Source: an uncultured Clostridia bacterium (GTDB lineage: Bacteria; Bacillota; Clostridia; Christensenellales; Borkfalkiaceae). Taken from it: 45,010 bases of DNA. Position numbers and translations under genes: made by a program. The DNA is taken from the NCBI GenBank assembly GCA_947626005.1, contig CANQQM010000005.1, positions 1 through 45,010 of the forward strand, read 5' to 3'. Numbering within the stretch: the stretch's first letter is position 1; each line of letters starts with the position of its first letter. Of the stretch, positions 1-6,697 are shown piece after piece. The notes under the pieces are model-generated. The model did not search any database. It had not been told where the DNA came from and worked only from the letters and a program-made list of their open reading frames with translations.

Positions 1-37
1 GACTGCCGAAACCTCGTCGGGCTTGCCGGCCCTCCAG

Positions 38-116
38 TGGGCCGCCACTCACAGCCCACAGGGCTGTTGAGTAAGAAATGGCGGCCCACCCCCCTACCCC
101 CCTCCAGTGGAGGGGG
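38..116. repeat. Compound intergenic inverted repeats
   Basis: Three nested or adjacent perfect inverted repeats lie here. Arms TGGGCCGCCA/TGGCGGCCCA (38-47 and 79-88) enclose ACAGCCC/GGGCTGT (51-57 and 61-67). They are followed by CCCCCTCCA/TGGAGGGGG (98-106 and 108-116). No T-run follows on either strand, so these are not ordinary terminators. The rest of 1-294 shows no convincing gene. A dispersed intergenic repeat family is the most likely explanation, by inference only. Confidence 0.6.
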
Positions 117-214
117 CAAGAGAGAGAAAGGACGGGCGGCACGCCTCTTCCCTTGGCGCCTCCGCGGTAAATCCAATAATAAGGTGATACTTCGACTTCG
201 CCCTGCGGGCTTCG

Positions 215-290
215 CTCAGTATGACGTATTAGAATGCACATGGCTCAGTATGACATATTAAGAACGCATGGATCGGTATGACAAATTCGG
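215..290. repeat. Degenerate tandem repeat, about 2.5 units of 28-29 bp
   Basis: Unit 1 (215-243) and unit 2 (244-271) both start CTCAGTATGAC and end GCACATGG or CGCATGG. A partial third unit (272-290) starts ATCGGTATGAC. The array ends just outside the spoVAE stop codon. It looks like an intergenic repeat that has spread by local duplication. Confidence 0.6.
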
Positions 291-294
291 AAAC

Positions 295-672
295 CTAATT
301 CTGTTTGGTGTGGGAGTGGAAGAGAAGTGCCATGAGGAAGGAAAAGACGACGGCGGCGGAGACTCCTGCGCTTGCCGCGGCAAGGGGGCCCGTAAGCGCC
401 TCGAAAAGTCCCTTTTCCGCCCCTTTCATCGCTCCGTTTGCAAGAAGGTAGCCGAAGCCCGAGATGGGAACGGTCGCCCCCGCCCCCGCAAACTCGACGA
501 GGGGCTGATAGAGCCCGAGCGCCGTCAGGGCGATCCCGAAGAGCATGAACATGACGAGGATCTTCCCCGCCGTGAGGTCGGTAAAGTTGATGACGATCTG
601 TGCAAGCATGCAGATGAGCCCTCCCACCGCAAACGCCTTCACAAACATCAGGAGAATGGCAAGATATTCCAT
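295..672 (-). CDS. spoVAE: Stage V sporulation protein AE (SpoVAEb type)
   Basis: 125-residue integral membrane protein of the SpoVA channel, which moves Ca-dipicolinic acid into the forespore and releases it at germination. About four hydrophobic segments cover nearly the whole chain. The family signature of a Gly-rich loop after VEFAGAGATVPISGFG (about residues 59-74) is present. Length is normal for SpoVAEb. It starts 15 nt downstream of the spoVAD stop, so the two genes are co-transcribed. The ribosome binding site is weak, suggesting coupling to spoVAD. SpoVAE is homologous to SpoVAC, but the position after spoVAD and the sequence favour AE. Its partner spoVAC lies 3 kb upstream rather than directly before spoVAD. 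Confidence 0.92.
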   Translation of the reverse strand: MEYLAILLMFVKAFAVGGLICMLAQIVINFTDLTAGKILVMFMLFGIALTALGLYQPLVEFAGAGATVPISGFGYLLANGAMKGAEKGLFEALTGPLAAASAGVSAAVVFSFLMALLFHSHTKQN

Positions 673-687
673 ATATGTAAGGGGCGC

Positions 688-1680
688 TCAGCGCTCCAAG
701 ACGACGGCATGGGCGATGCAGGGAATGCTCTCCCCCTGCCCCGAGGAGACGGGAGAGAGCAGCGCTCCCGTGGCGACGAAGAGGATGCGGCGGAGGCTCC
801 CGCCCATCATCTTCGAATAGAAGTAGGAATTGAGGACGACCGCCGAACAGCCCGCGCCGCTCCCGCCCTGAAATTCGTCCTCGATGACGTTGTAGACGAT
901 TTCTCCGCAGTCGACGTGGTTGCCCGATAGATCGAGCCCCTTCTCCCATGTGAGGTCTTTGAGAATGCGGCTCCCGAGGGCGCCGAGGTCCCCCGTGACG
1001 ATGAGGTCGTACGCGGAAGGATCCTCCCCCGTGGCGCGGAAATGGGCTAAAATCGTATCGCATGCGGCGGGCGCCATTGCGGCGCCCATGTTGTTGACGT
1101 CCGTCACTCCGAAATCGACGACTTTTCCGAGCGTTGCCGCCGAAATTCGCACACCGTCCCCCACCGAATCGACAAGAGCGGCCCCTGCGCCCGTCACCGT
1201 CCACTGCGACTGGGGAGGGCGGGTCGTACCGAGTTCGAGGGGGTAGCGGTACTGGCGTTCGGCGGAGGCGAAGTGACTGCCCGTCGCGGCGACGGCGCGG
1301 CGGATAAATCCCCCGTCGATGAATGCGGCGGCGACGGCAAGCGATTCCGCCATCGTCGAACATGCGCCGTACACGCCGAGGAAGGGAACGGGGATCTCCC
1401 GCGCCGCAAAACTCGCGGAGATGATCTGGTTGAGGAGGTCCCCCGAGACGAGAAGATCGACCTCTTCCGCCCTCCGCCCCGCGTTTTCGATCGCCCCGAA
1501 GATGACCTTTTTGAGCATCTTGCGCTCCGCCTTTTCGTAGGTGCTCTCGCCGTACATGTCGTCGTCGAGCGCCGTTTCGACGTAGCGGCCGATGACGCCG
1601 CGGCACTCCTTCGTCCCCGCGACCGTGCTCGTCGCGACGATGCGGGGGCGGCTCCGAAAAGAAATCGTCCGATTCTCCAT
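688..1680 (-). CDS. spoVAD: Stage V sporulation protein AD
   Basis: 330-residue soluble SpoVA component with a thiolase/ketoacyl-synthase-like fold; in Bacillus it binds dipicolinic acid. Visible family features are the GACSTMAESLAVAAAFIDGG segment around residue 107 and an NNMGAAMAPAACDT segment. The reading frame stays open upstream into the ABC-F gene, but homology begins at MENRTISF. The ATG at 1680 is preceded by AAGGGGT, which fixes the start. A terminator for the upstream gene ends at about 1727, so spoVAD should have its own promoter in 1681-1727. A GAATA motif there (minus strand) resembles a forespore sigma-G -35 element, but I see no clear matching -10. Confidence 0.93.
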   Translation of the reverse strand: MENRTISFRSRPRIVATSTVAGTKECRGVIGRYVETALDDDMYGESTYEKAERKMLKKVIFGAIENAGRRAEEVDLLVSGDLLNQIISASFAAREIPVPFLGVYGACSTMAESLAVAAAFIDGGFIRRAVAATGSHFASAERQYRYPLELGTTRPPQSQWTVTGAGAALVDSVGDGVRISAATLGKVVDFGVTDVNNMGAAMAPAACDTILAHFRATGEDPSAYDLIVTGDLGALGSRILKDLTWEKGLDLSGNHVDCGEIVYNVIEDEFQGGSGAGCSAVVLNSYFYSKMMGGSLRRILFVATGALLSPVSSGQGESIPCIAHAVVLER

Positions 1681-1726
1681 ACCCCTTAGCTTTCGTAGCC
1701 GAGGGGAATTTATTCGGATTCGGACA

Positions 1727-1753
1727 GAAAAAAAGGCGGGTCGCCCCGCCTTG
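1727..1753 (-). terminator. Rho-independent terminator of the ABC-F gene
   Basis: On the minus strand the ABC-F stop codon is followed by stem AAGGCGGGG / CCCGCCTT and then a run of seven Ts. It separates the ABC-F transcript from spoVAD. Confidence 0.85.
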
Positions 1754-1757
1754 AGTT

Positions 1758-3335
1758 TTATGCGTTTGTCAGTTCGACGTATTCGTCGAAGGTGACGTTC
1801 TTGTCGAAGGTCTTTTTGCCGTTTACGACAATGATCCGATTGCAGACGGTGTTCATGAGCTCCTGATCGTGCGAAGTGAGGATGAGGCACCCCTTGAACG
1901 CCGTGAGCCCGTTGTTGAGGGAAGTGATGGATTCGAGGTCGAGGTGGTTGGTGGGTTCGTCGAGGATGAGGAAGTTCCCGCCCTCGAGCATCATCTTGGC
2001 AAGCATGCAGCGCACTTTCTCCCCGCCCGAAAGCACCTTCGCCTCTTTGAGCGCCTCCTCTCCCGAGAAGAGCATGCGGCCGAGCCAGCCGCGGAGGAAT
2101 TCCTCGTAGTGGTCCTTGGAGAATTGGGAAAGCCATTGGACGAGGGTGAGGTCGCACCCGTCGAAAAAGGAGCCGTTGTCGAGGGGAAAATAGGAGCAGG
2201 AGATGGTCTTCCCCCACTTCACGGTGCCCGCATCCGGCTGTTCCTTGCCCGTGAGGATGTCGTAGAGCATGGTGACGGCGGTCGATTTATCGCTTAGAAT
2301 GCCGATCTTGTCCCCCTTCTGCACGGTGAAGGAGAGGTCCTCGAAGTAGCCGCGCTTCGAAAGATTTTCGACGGCAAGGATGTCGTTCCCGATCTCCCTT
2401 TCGAACTTGAAGTCGATGTAAGGGTACTTCCGAAGAGAGGGCTTGAAGTCGGAAATCGTGAGTTTTTCGAGCTCCTTTTTCCTCGAGGTCGCCTGCCTCG
2501 ACTTGGAGGCGTTCGCCGCGAACCGTGCGATGAAGTCGCGAAGTTCCGCCGCCCGCTGTTCCGCCTTCTTGTTTGCGTCCCGCTGCTGACGCGCCATGAG
2601 CTGGGAGGTCTGATACCAGAAGTCGTAGTTGCCGAGGTAGAGGTTGATCTTCCCGAAGTCGACGTCGAGGATGTGCGTGCACACCTTATTGAGGAAGTGG
2701 CGGTTGTGGGAGACGATGATGATGGTGTTCTCGAAGTCGAGGAGGTAATTTTCGAGCCAACGCGCCGTGCGGAGGTCGAGGTTGTTCGTCGGCTCGTCGA
2801 GGAGAAGGACGTCGGGATTGCCGAAGAGGGCCTGCGCAAGGAGCACTTTGACCTTCTGCTTGGCGTCGAGCTCCCCCATCCGCATCCCGTGGAATTCGCT
2901 CGGGATGTCGAGGGCGTTGAGAAGGGTCTCCGCTTCGCTCTCCGCCTCCCAGCCGCCGAGTTCGGCGAATTCGCTCTCGAGACGGGCGGCGAGTTCGCCG
3001 TCCTCCTCGGTGAATTCGGCGTGGGCGTAGAGGGCGTCTTTTTCGTCCATGATCTCCACAAGCCGCCGATGCCCGAGCATGACGGTGCGGAGGACGGTCT
3101 CGAAGTCGTACTTGTTCTGATTTTGGGCAAGTACGGACATACGCTCGTTCTTGTCGAGGACGACCTCCCCTTTGTTGGGCTCCACTTCGCCCGAGAGCAC
3201 CTTGAGGAAGGTGCTCTTCCCCGCCCCGTTCGCGCCGATGATGCCGTAACAGTTCCCCTTCGTGAACTTGAGGTTTACGTCCTCGAATAATTTTTTGCTC
3301 CCGTACTGGAGACTGACGCCGTTTACCTGTAACAT
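1758..3335 (-). CDS. ABC-F family ATPase (YkpA/YbiT-like)
   Basis: 525-residue tandem-ATPase protein without membrane segments. ABC-F proteins act on ribosomes (translation factors or antibiotic-resistance proteins). NBD1 has Walker A GANGAGKS (residues 34-41) and Walker B with LLLDEPTNNLD. Its signature motif is non-canonical: LDAKQKVKVLL in place of LSGGQ. A charged interdomain linker (about 235-310) is the tRNA-interaction region of the family. NBD2 has LSGGEKVR and FLILDEPTNHLD, but its Walker A position reads GILSDKSTAVTML and lacks the GK[S/T] core. The resistance subclass cannot be told from sequence alone. It has its own promoter (3364-3392) and terminator, is preceded by AGGATGAGG, and sits between spoVAC and spoVAD. 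Confidence 0.93.
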   Translation of the reverse strand: MLQVNGVSLQYGSKKLFEDVNLKFTKGNCYGIIGANGAGKSTFLKVLSGEVEPNKGEVVLDKNERMSVLAQNQNKYDFETVLRTVMLGHRRLVEIMDEKDALYAHAEFTEEDGELAARLESEFAELGGWEAESEAETLLNALDIPSEFHGMRMGELDAKQKVKVLLAQALFGNPDVLLLDEPTNNLDLRTARWLENYLLDFENTIIIVSHNRHFLNKVCTHILDVDFGKINLYLGNYDFWYQTSQLMARQQRDANKKAEQRAAELRDFIARFAANASKSRQATSRKKELEKLTISDFKPSLRKYPYIDFKFEREIGNDILAVENLSKRGYFEDLSFTVQKGDKIGILSDKSTAVTMLYDILTGKEQPDAGTVKWGKTISCSYFPLDNGSFFDGCDLTLVQWLSQFSKDHYEEFLRGWLGRMLFSGEEALKEAKVLSGGEKVRCMLAKMMLEGGNFLILDEPTNHLDLESITSLNNGLTAFKGCLILTSHDQELMNTVCNRIIVVNGKKTFDKNVTFDEYVELTNA

Positions 3336-3363
3336 CGCCCTACCTCATCCTGTATTCCGTACG

Positions 3364-3392
3364 ATTATAGCATATTCCGCCGCTTTTATCAA
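3364..3392 (-). promoter_or_regulatory. Sigma-A-type promoter for the ABC-F gene
   Basis: On the minus strand TTGATA (3387-3392), a 17-bp spacer and TATAAT (3364-3369) lie about 30 nt before the ATG. Confidence 0.8.
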
Positions 3393-3430
3393 ACAAAAAC
3401 GGGCCGAAAGCGCAAATTTCCGAACACACG

Positions 3431-3456
3431 AAAAAACCGCCCGCAGGCGGTTTTCG
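3431..3456 (-). terminator. Terminator of the DUF1858 gene
   Basis: Stem AAAACCGCC / GGCGGTTTT with a 4-nt loop, followed on the minus strand by a T6 run, just after the DUF1858 stop codon. Confidence 0.85.
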
Positions 3457-3467
3457 GATACAAAAAC

Positions 3468-3665
3468 TTATTCGATGCCTTCGTTGAGCTTTTCGAGGAG
3501 GGCGGTAAGGTCCTCGCCATGGACGGCGACGGCCTCCGCGATCGTCTCTCCGTGCGCCATTGCGCAGCCGAAGCAGTGCATGCCCGCGGCAAGGAGGATC
3601 TCCGCCGCGTTCGGATTGAGTTCGAGGCACTCCGCGATGAGGGTGTTTTCGGTTATTTTCGCCAT
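3468..3665 (-). CDS. DUF1858 domain protein, redox-disulfide type
   Basis: 65-residue soluble protein matching the DUF1858 / hybrid-cluster-associated disulfide family. An N-terminal helix is followed by the GMHCFGCAMAHGETI motif (about residues 28-42), whose CxxC pair is the family hallmark. The biochemical role of the family is not established; a redox or metal-linked function is inferred from the motif. The gene is monocistronic: it has its own promoter (3697-3725), an AAAGGAGT ribosome binding site and a terminator. Its placement between spoVAC and the ABC-F gene says little about function. Confidence 0.85.
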   Translation of the reverse strand: MAKITENTLIAECLELNPNAAEILLAAGMHCFGCAMAHGETIAEAVAVHGEDLTALLEKLNEGIE

Positions 3666-3696
3666 AATTTTTTACTCCTTTGGTTTGATCGTCCCT

Positions 3697-3725
3697 ATTC
3701 TATCACATCCGCGCACGTTTTTCAA
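3697..3725 (-). promoter_or_regulatory. Promoter for the DUF1858 gene
   Basis: Minus-strand TTGAAA (3720-3725), 17-bp spacer, TAGAAT (3697-3702), followed by AAAGGAGT before the ATG. Confidence 0.75.
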
Positions 3726-3753
3726 CTCTTTTTCGGATATTTTTTCGGGGAAA

Positions 3754-4203
3754 TTACAGCCCGATGAGCCAATATACGAGCCCGACCGCCGCCCCCGCCG
3801 AGACGCCGAACACGAGGATGGGCCCCGCGACGAGGAACATCTTCGCCGCCATGCCGTAGACGAGCCCTTCCGTCTTGAATTCGATCGCGGGAGAGGCAAC
3901 GGAGTTGGCGAATCCCGTGATGGGCACGATGCTCCCCGCCCCCGCGTTCTTGCCGATGCGGTCGTAGACGCCGAGCCCCGTGAGAAGGGTGCCGAGAAAG
4001 ATGAGGAGGACGGAGACCGTCCCCGCGAGCTCGTCCCCCGTGAGCCCCGCGAATTCGAGCATGAAACGGAAAAACTGCCCGATGCTGCAGATGAATCCGC
4101 CGACAAGGAAGGCCCTGCCGCAAGTTTGAAAGTGCTTGGTGGGCGGGTCGAAGCGGTTGACGTAGCGGAGGTAGTTCCGGTTGACGTTTCCCTGCCCCGT
4201 CAT
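3754..4203 (-). CDS. spoVAC: Stage V sporulation protein AC
   Basis: 149-residue membrane component of the SpoVA dipicolinate channel; in Bacillus SpoVAC behaves as a mechanosensitive channel. Four hydrophobic segments are visible. The conserved AGSIVPITGFANSVASPAIEFKTEG-type region is around residues 88-113. Length is typical. The ATG overlaps the stop of a 30-codon upstream frame (ATGA), which suggests translational coupling if that frame is real. GGGGGAGA lies 7 nt upstream. Unlike the common spoVAC-spoVAD-spoVAE order, it is not followed by spoVAD: a monocistronic DUF1858 gene and an ABC-F gene intervene. Confidence 0.93.
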   Translation of the reverse strand: MTGQGNVNRNYLRYVNRFDPPTKHFQTCGRAFLVGGFICSIGQFFRFMLEFAGLTGDELAGTVSVLLIFLGTLLTGLGVYDRIGKNAGAGSIVPITGFANSVASPAIEFKTEGLVYGMAAKMFLVAGPILVFGVSAGAAVGLVYWLIGL

Positions 4204-4292
4204 CCGCGGATCTCCCCCTTCCGCCGTTCGGGGAAGCAGGTCTCGCGCTCCTCACGCGTCTTGCCGATCGGTTCGCCTTTGACTTTTTTCAT
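4200..4292 (-). CDS. Putative 30-residue protein coupled to spoVAC
   Basis: Frame ATG (4292) to TGA (4200-4202) encodes a highly charged 30-mer starting MKKVKGEPIGKTREE and ending RRKGEIRG, with one Cys. Its stop codon overlaps the spoVAC ATG by 4 nt, a layout used repeatedly by genuine neighbours in this window. The upstream ribosome binding site is weak (TTAAAGAC). It could be a leader peptide controlling spoVAC translation or a chance frame; I recognise no family. Confidence 0.4.
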   Translation of the reverse strand: MKKVKGEPIGKTREERETCFPERRKGEIRG

Positions 4293-4332
4293 GTCTTTAA
4301 TTTGGCGCAACAAACCTCTTTTTATACAGGGC

Positions 4333-4361
4333 AAAAGAGCCGCCTGCAAAGGCAGACGGCT
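4333..4361 (-). terminator. Terminator at the end of the phage head operon
   Basis: Stem AGCCGTCTGC / GCAGGCGGCT with one mismatch, then CTTTTGCC on the minus strand, 22 nt after the last phage-module stop codon. Confidence 0.65.
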
Positions 4362-4382
4362 CCCCCTCTTCCCCTTTCGGGG

Positions 4383-4877
4383 CTATACGACGTACGATGC
4401 GAGGAGTTCGTACAGCGTCTCGTAAAATTCGCCGAGATAGTGGCGGGCAAGCGAATCCATCGAGTAGGCGGTGAGGCGGACCTCCGGGTCCTTCTCGATG
4501 TTCATGTAATAGTTCCGAACGACGAGGAAGCGCTGGGAATAGGTCAGGCTGTAGTTGGGATTTTCGGGATAGCGGTAGGGTCCGTTTGCGTTCCCCTCCG
4601 AGCCGAGCGACTCGTACGCAAGCTGATGGAGGAGGTCCTCCCGCACGACGTCGACGTCGGCGTTCGCCTGCGCCATGATCCTCTCCGTCTCCCGCTCCCG
4701 CGCCTCCGAACGGGCGTTCCCGTTTGCAAGCATGAGCATGAAGAGCTCCGAGGCGGCGTCGTTCGCCTTTAAGAGGATTTCGTCCTTTTTCCCCTGTGCG
4801 ACCCGCACCATCGACAGCTGTACGGGGGAGAGGTCGGCGTATTGGGGATCGGTGAGGTCGATGATGTCGATCTTCAT
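4383..4877 (-). CDS. Phage-module protein of unknown function, last gene of the head operon
   Basis: 164-residue soluble, acidic protein. The first half is helical and charged (for example KKDEILLKANDAASELFMLM, then a Glu/Arg/Ala-rich stretch to about residue 80). The second half is Tyr-rich (PYRYPENPNYSLTYSQRF, about 99-116) and ends in a helix. No signal peptide or membrane segment. The ATG at 4877 overlaps the TGA of the gp10-like gene by 4 nt, so it belongs to the head operon. By position it could be a head-completion or virion-internal protein; I do not recognise the family. Confidence 0.75.
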   Translation of the reverse strand: MKIDIIDLTDPQYADLSPVQLSMVRVAQGKKDEILLKANDAASELFMLMLANGNARSEARERETERIMAQANADVDVVREDLLHQLAYESLGSEGNANGPYRYPENPNYSLTYSQRFLVVRNYYMNIEKDPEVRLTAYSMDSLARHYLGEFYETLYELLASYVV

Positions 4878-6136
4878 GCTTTCACCTCCCGCATGTGCAG
4901 GACGATCTCGTCGATGACGCTCTCGGGGGAAGGACTGCGCACGGTGAGGTGCACCCTTCCGCCGCGGAGAACTTTCGGGAAGGGCGAACGCACCCCCGCC
5001 TTGGCGTAGACGTCGGCGCTCCCCCACTCGGAGGAAAAGCCGACGCGGAATTCCCCGCTCCCGCCGACGGTGATCCCCTCGAAGAAACAGGGTTCGCCGT
5101 ACCGCCGTAAAACAAAGGTGCAATCGAGAGAGCTCTCGTACGTTCCGTAGAGGGGAAATTTTCGCCCGGAGAGACGGAGAAGGCGGCTCCCGAGGAGGAA
5201 GTACACCCCGTCCCGTCCCGCGGCAAGCGCGTTCGCCGCCGTTCTGACAAGATGGGCGCCCGCCTCCGTATCGTAGACGAAGATGCAATCGCTCCCGCCC
5301 GAAGAAAAGCCCGCATAGTACTTTCCGTTCCATCCTCCCGCGCCCGTCCCCGTGAAGCTCTCCCCCTCCTTGGGGGAATAGACGAGGCGGAAGGAGGCGC
5401 CGTCGAAGCGGAAGAGGCCGCGCTCCGTCACGAAGAGGACGCTCCCGCCCGTCTCCGCCGCCGACCCCGCGACGGGCGTTCCCCCGTCGAAGGGCACGCG
5501 TTCGAAGCGGAAGTTTAAGTCTCCCGCATCGGCGCGGAGGCGGAGAATTTCGTGTTCGCGGAAGAGGTAGAGCCTCCCCCCGAACGGGACGAGCGCGACG
5601 ACCTCTCCCCCGTTTTCGGTGAGGACGATGCGCCCGCCCTCCTCCGAAAGCTCCCAATTTTCGGGCTCGAGCGGGGCGGTGTAGTTCAAGAGGTTCCCCG
5701 AGGCAATATATAGCCTCTCTCCGAGCACGGCGGCGCACTTCCCGCCCGAAGAGCCCACCTGCCGCGCCGTTCCCCCTTCGAGAAGATAGACGCCCGTTTC
5801 CGTCACGGCGTAGAACTTCCGTTTCTCCTTGAAGCGGTCGTAGGAGAGCACCGCGCGGGGGACGGACGGGAGGAGGAATTCCTCCCCCGTCGGGTAGGCG
5901 GTGAGCGCGTTGCCCTCCGCCGCAAAGACGCCGCCTTCCGGGAGAAAGAGCCTCTGCGCCGTCAACCCCGAGGAGACGAGGGCGCTCCCTTCGGCGGCGA
6001 TCCACTTTCCGTCCTTTTCCTCGAGCTGATTGAGGGTGCATGAGAGGACGCTTTCAGAGGTCCTTACGAATTCGGGCGTCATGCGAAGGAAGAAACGGCG
6101 CACATCGTAGGAAAGGGCGCCCTTTTCGGGGATCAT
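4874..6136 (-). CDS. gp10-like head-completion / DNA stabilisation protein (putative)
   Basis: 420-residue beta-rich protein with recurring short strand motifs (KFYAVTETGVYLLEGG, RLYLFREHEILRL, SVLFVTERGLFRFDG), as expected for a beta-propeller. P22 gp10, the packaged-DNA stabilisation protein that closes the portal, is of similar size, has a propeller hub and follows gp4, as this gene follows the gp4-like gene. The assignment rests on fold pattern, length and gene order, not on a clear sequence signature. The ATG at 6136 has AAGGAGGTG 5 nt upstream and overlaps the previous stop (ATGA). The frame is open further upstream, but that extension is antisense or out of register with the neighbour. 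A tail hub protein is the alternative. Confidence 0.65.
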   Translation of the reverse strand: MIPEKGALSYDVRRFFLRMTPEFVRTSESVLSCTLNQLEEKDGKWIAAEGSALVSSGLTAQRLFLPEGGVFAAEGNALTAYPTGEEFLLPSVPRAVLSYDRFKEKRKFYAVTETGVYLLEGGTARQVGSSGGKCAAVLGERLYIASGNLLNYTAPLEPENWELSEEGGRIVLTENGGEVVALVPFGGRLYLFREHEILRLRADAGDLNFRFERVPFDGGTPVAGSAAETGGSVLFVTERGLFRFDGASFRLVYSPKEGESFTGTGAGGWNGKYYAGFSSGGSDCIFVYDTEAGAHLVRTAANALAAGRDGVYFLLGSRLLRLSGRKFPLYGTYESSLDCTFVLRRYGEPCFFEGITVGGSGEFRVGFSSEWGSADVYAKAGVRSPFPKVLRGGRVHLTVRSPSPESVIDEIVLHMREVKA

Positions 6137-6684
6137 GCCCACCTCCTTGCGCGGAGGCGCAACTTCCTCCGGAAGATGTTCGCCGCCCGAAGCGCGTCGT
6201 GGTACTTCCCCTCGAAGGCGGAGGCCTCGGGATAGAGCCCGCGGGAGAGGCAGAACTCCGCCGCCACCCCGAACGCCATGAGCCGCGCCGAGACCTTCCC
6301 CGAAAAGTCCGAATCCTCCTTGATCCCCTTCTCCTCGGGCGCAAAGGCGTAGACTATGGTGACCTCTCCCGCCCTTTCCGAAAGCTCGATGCGGTCGGGG
6401 AAGAGACGGTACGCCCGCGCCGTGCCCTCCTCCTCGACGGAGGAGACGAAGACGGGCCGACGGGAGAACTCGGAAAAGTACACGACGCCCTCCTCGGGCA
6501 CAAAGCATTCCTTGCGCTTTAGGGGAAAGTAGTCGATCGCGATCTCGTTCTCGATGATGTTGTAGCATTTAAGGAGCAGCTTCATCTCCTCGTCGAGGTA
6601 GGGATCGGAATTCTCCGCCTCCGCCGCGAGGTCGTCCCTGCCGACGAGCGCCGCCGCAAGCGAAAGCACTTCTTTGACCTGCAT
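6133..6684 (-). CDS. Head-tail adaptor protein, P22 gp4-like
   Basis: 183-residue protein placed directly after the major capsid gene. It is largely helical at the N terminus (LLLKCYNIIENEIAIDYFPL, about 37-56), has a beta-rich middle and ends in a basic helix (RRKLRLRARRW), as in connector proteins that dock under the portal. P22 gp4 is 166 residues and holds the same position. AAAAAAGGAGGGCGT precedes the ATG. The stop overlaps the next ATG. Function is inferred from size, fold pattern and synteny. Confidence 0.7.
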   Translation of the reverse strand: MQVKEVLSLAAALVGRDDLAAEAENSDPYLDEEMKLLLKCYNIIENEIAIDYFPLKRKECFVPEEGVVYFSEFSRRPVFVSSVEEEGTARAYRLFPDRIELSERAGEVTIVYAFAPEEKGIKEDSDFSGKVSARLMAFGVAAEFCLSRGLYPEASAFEGKYHDALRAANIFRRKLRLRARRWA

Positions 6685-6697
6685 ACGCCCTCCTTTT

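Noticed and set aside
37-261. 74-codon plus-strand frame
   Set aside because: It runs through the inverted and tandem repeats and has no ribosome binding site or recognisable product.
245-1606. 453-codon minus-strand frame
   Set aside because: It is an out-of-frame shadow of spoVAD and spoVAE, very rich in Arg and Gly.
1681-2217. N-terminal extension of spoVAD
   Set aside because: The extension overlaps the ABC-F gene and its terminator; family homology and a ribosome binding site start at 1680.
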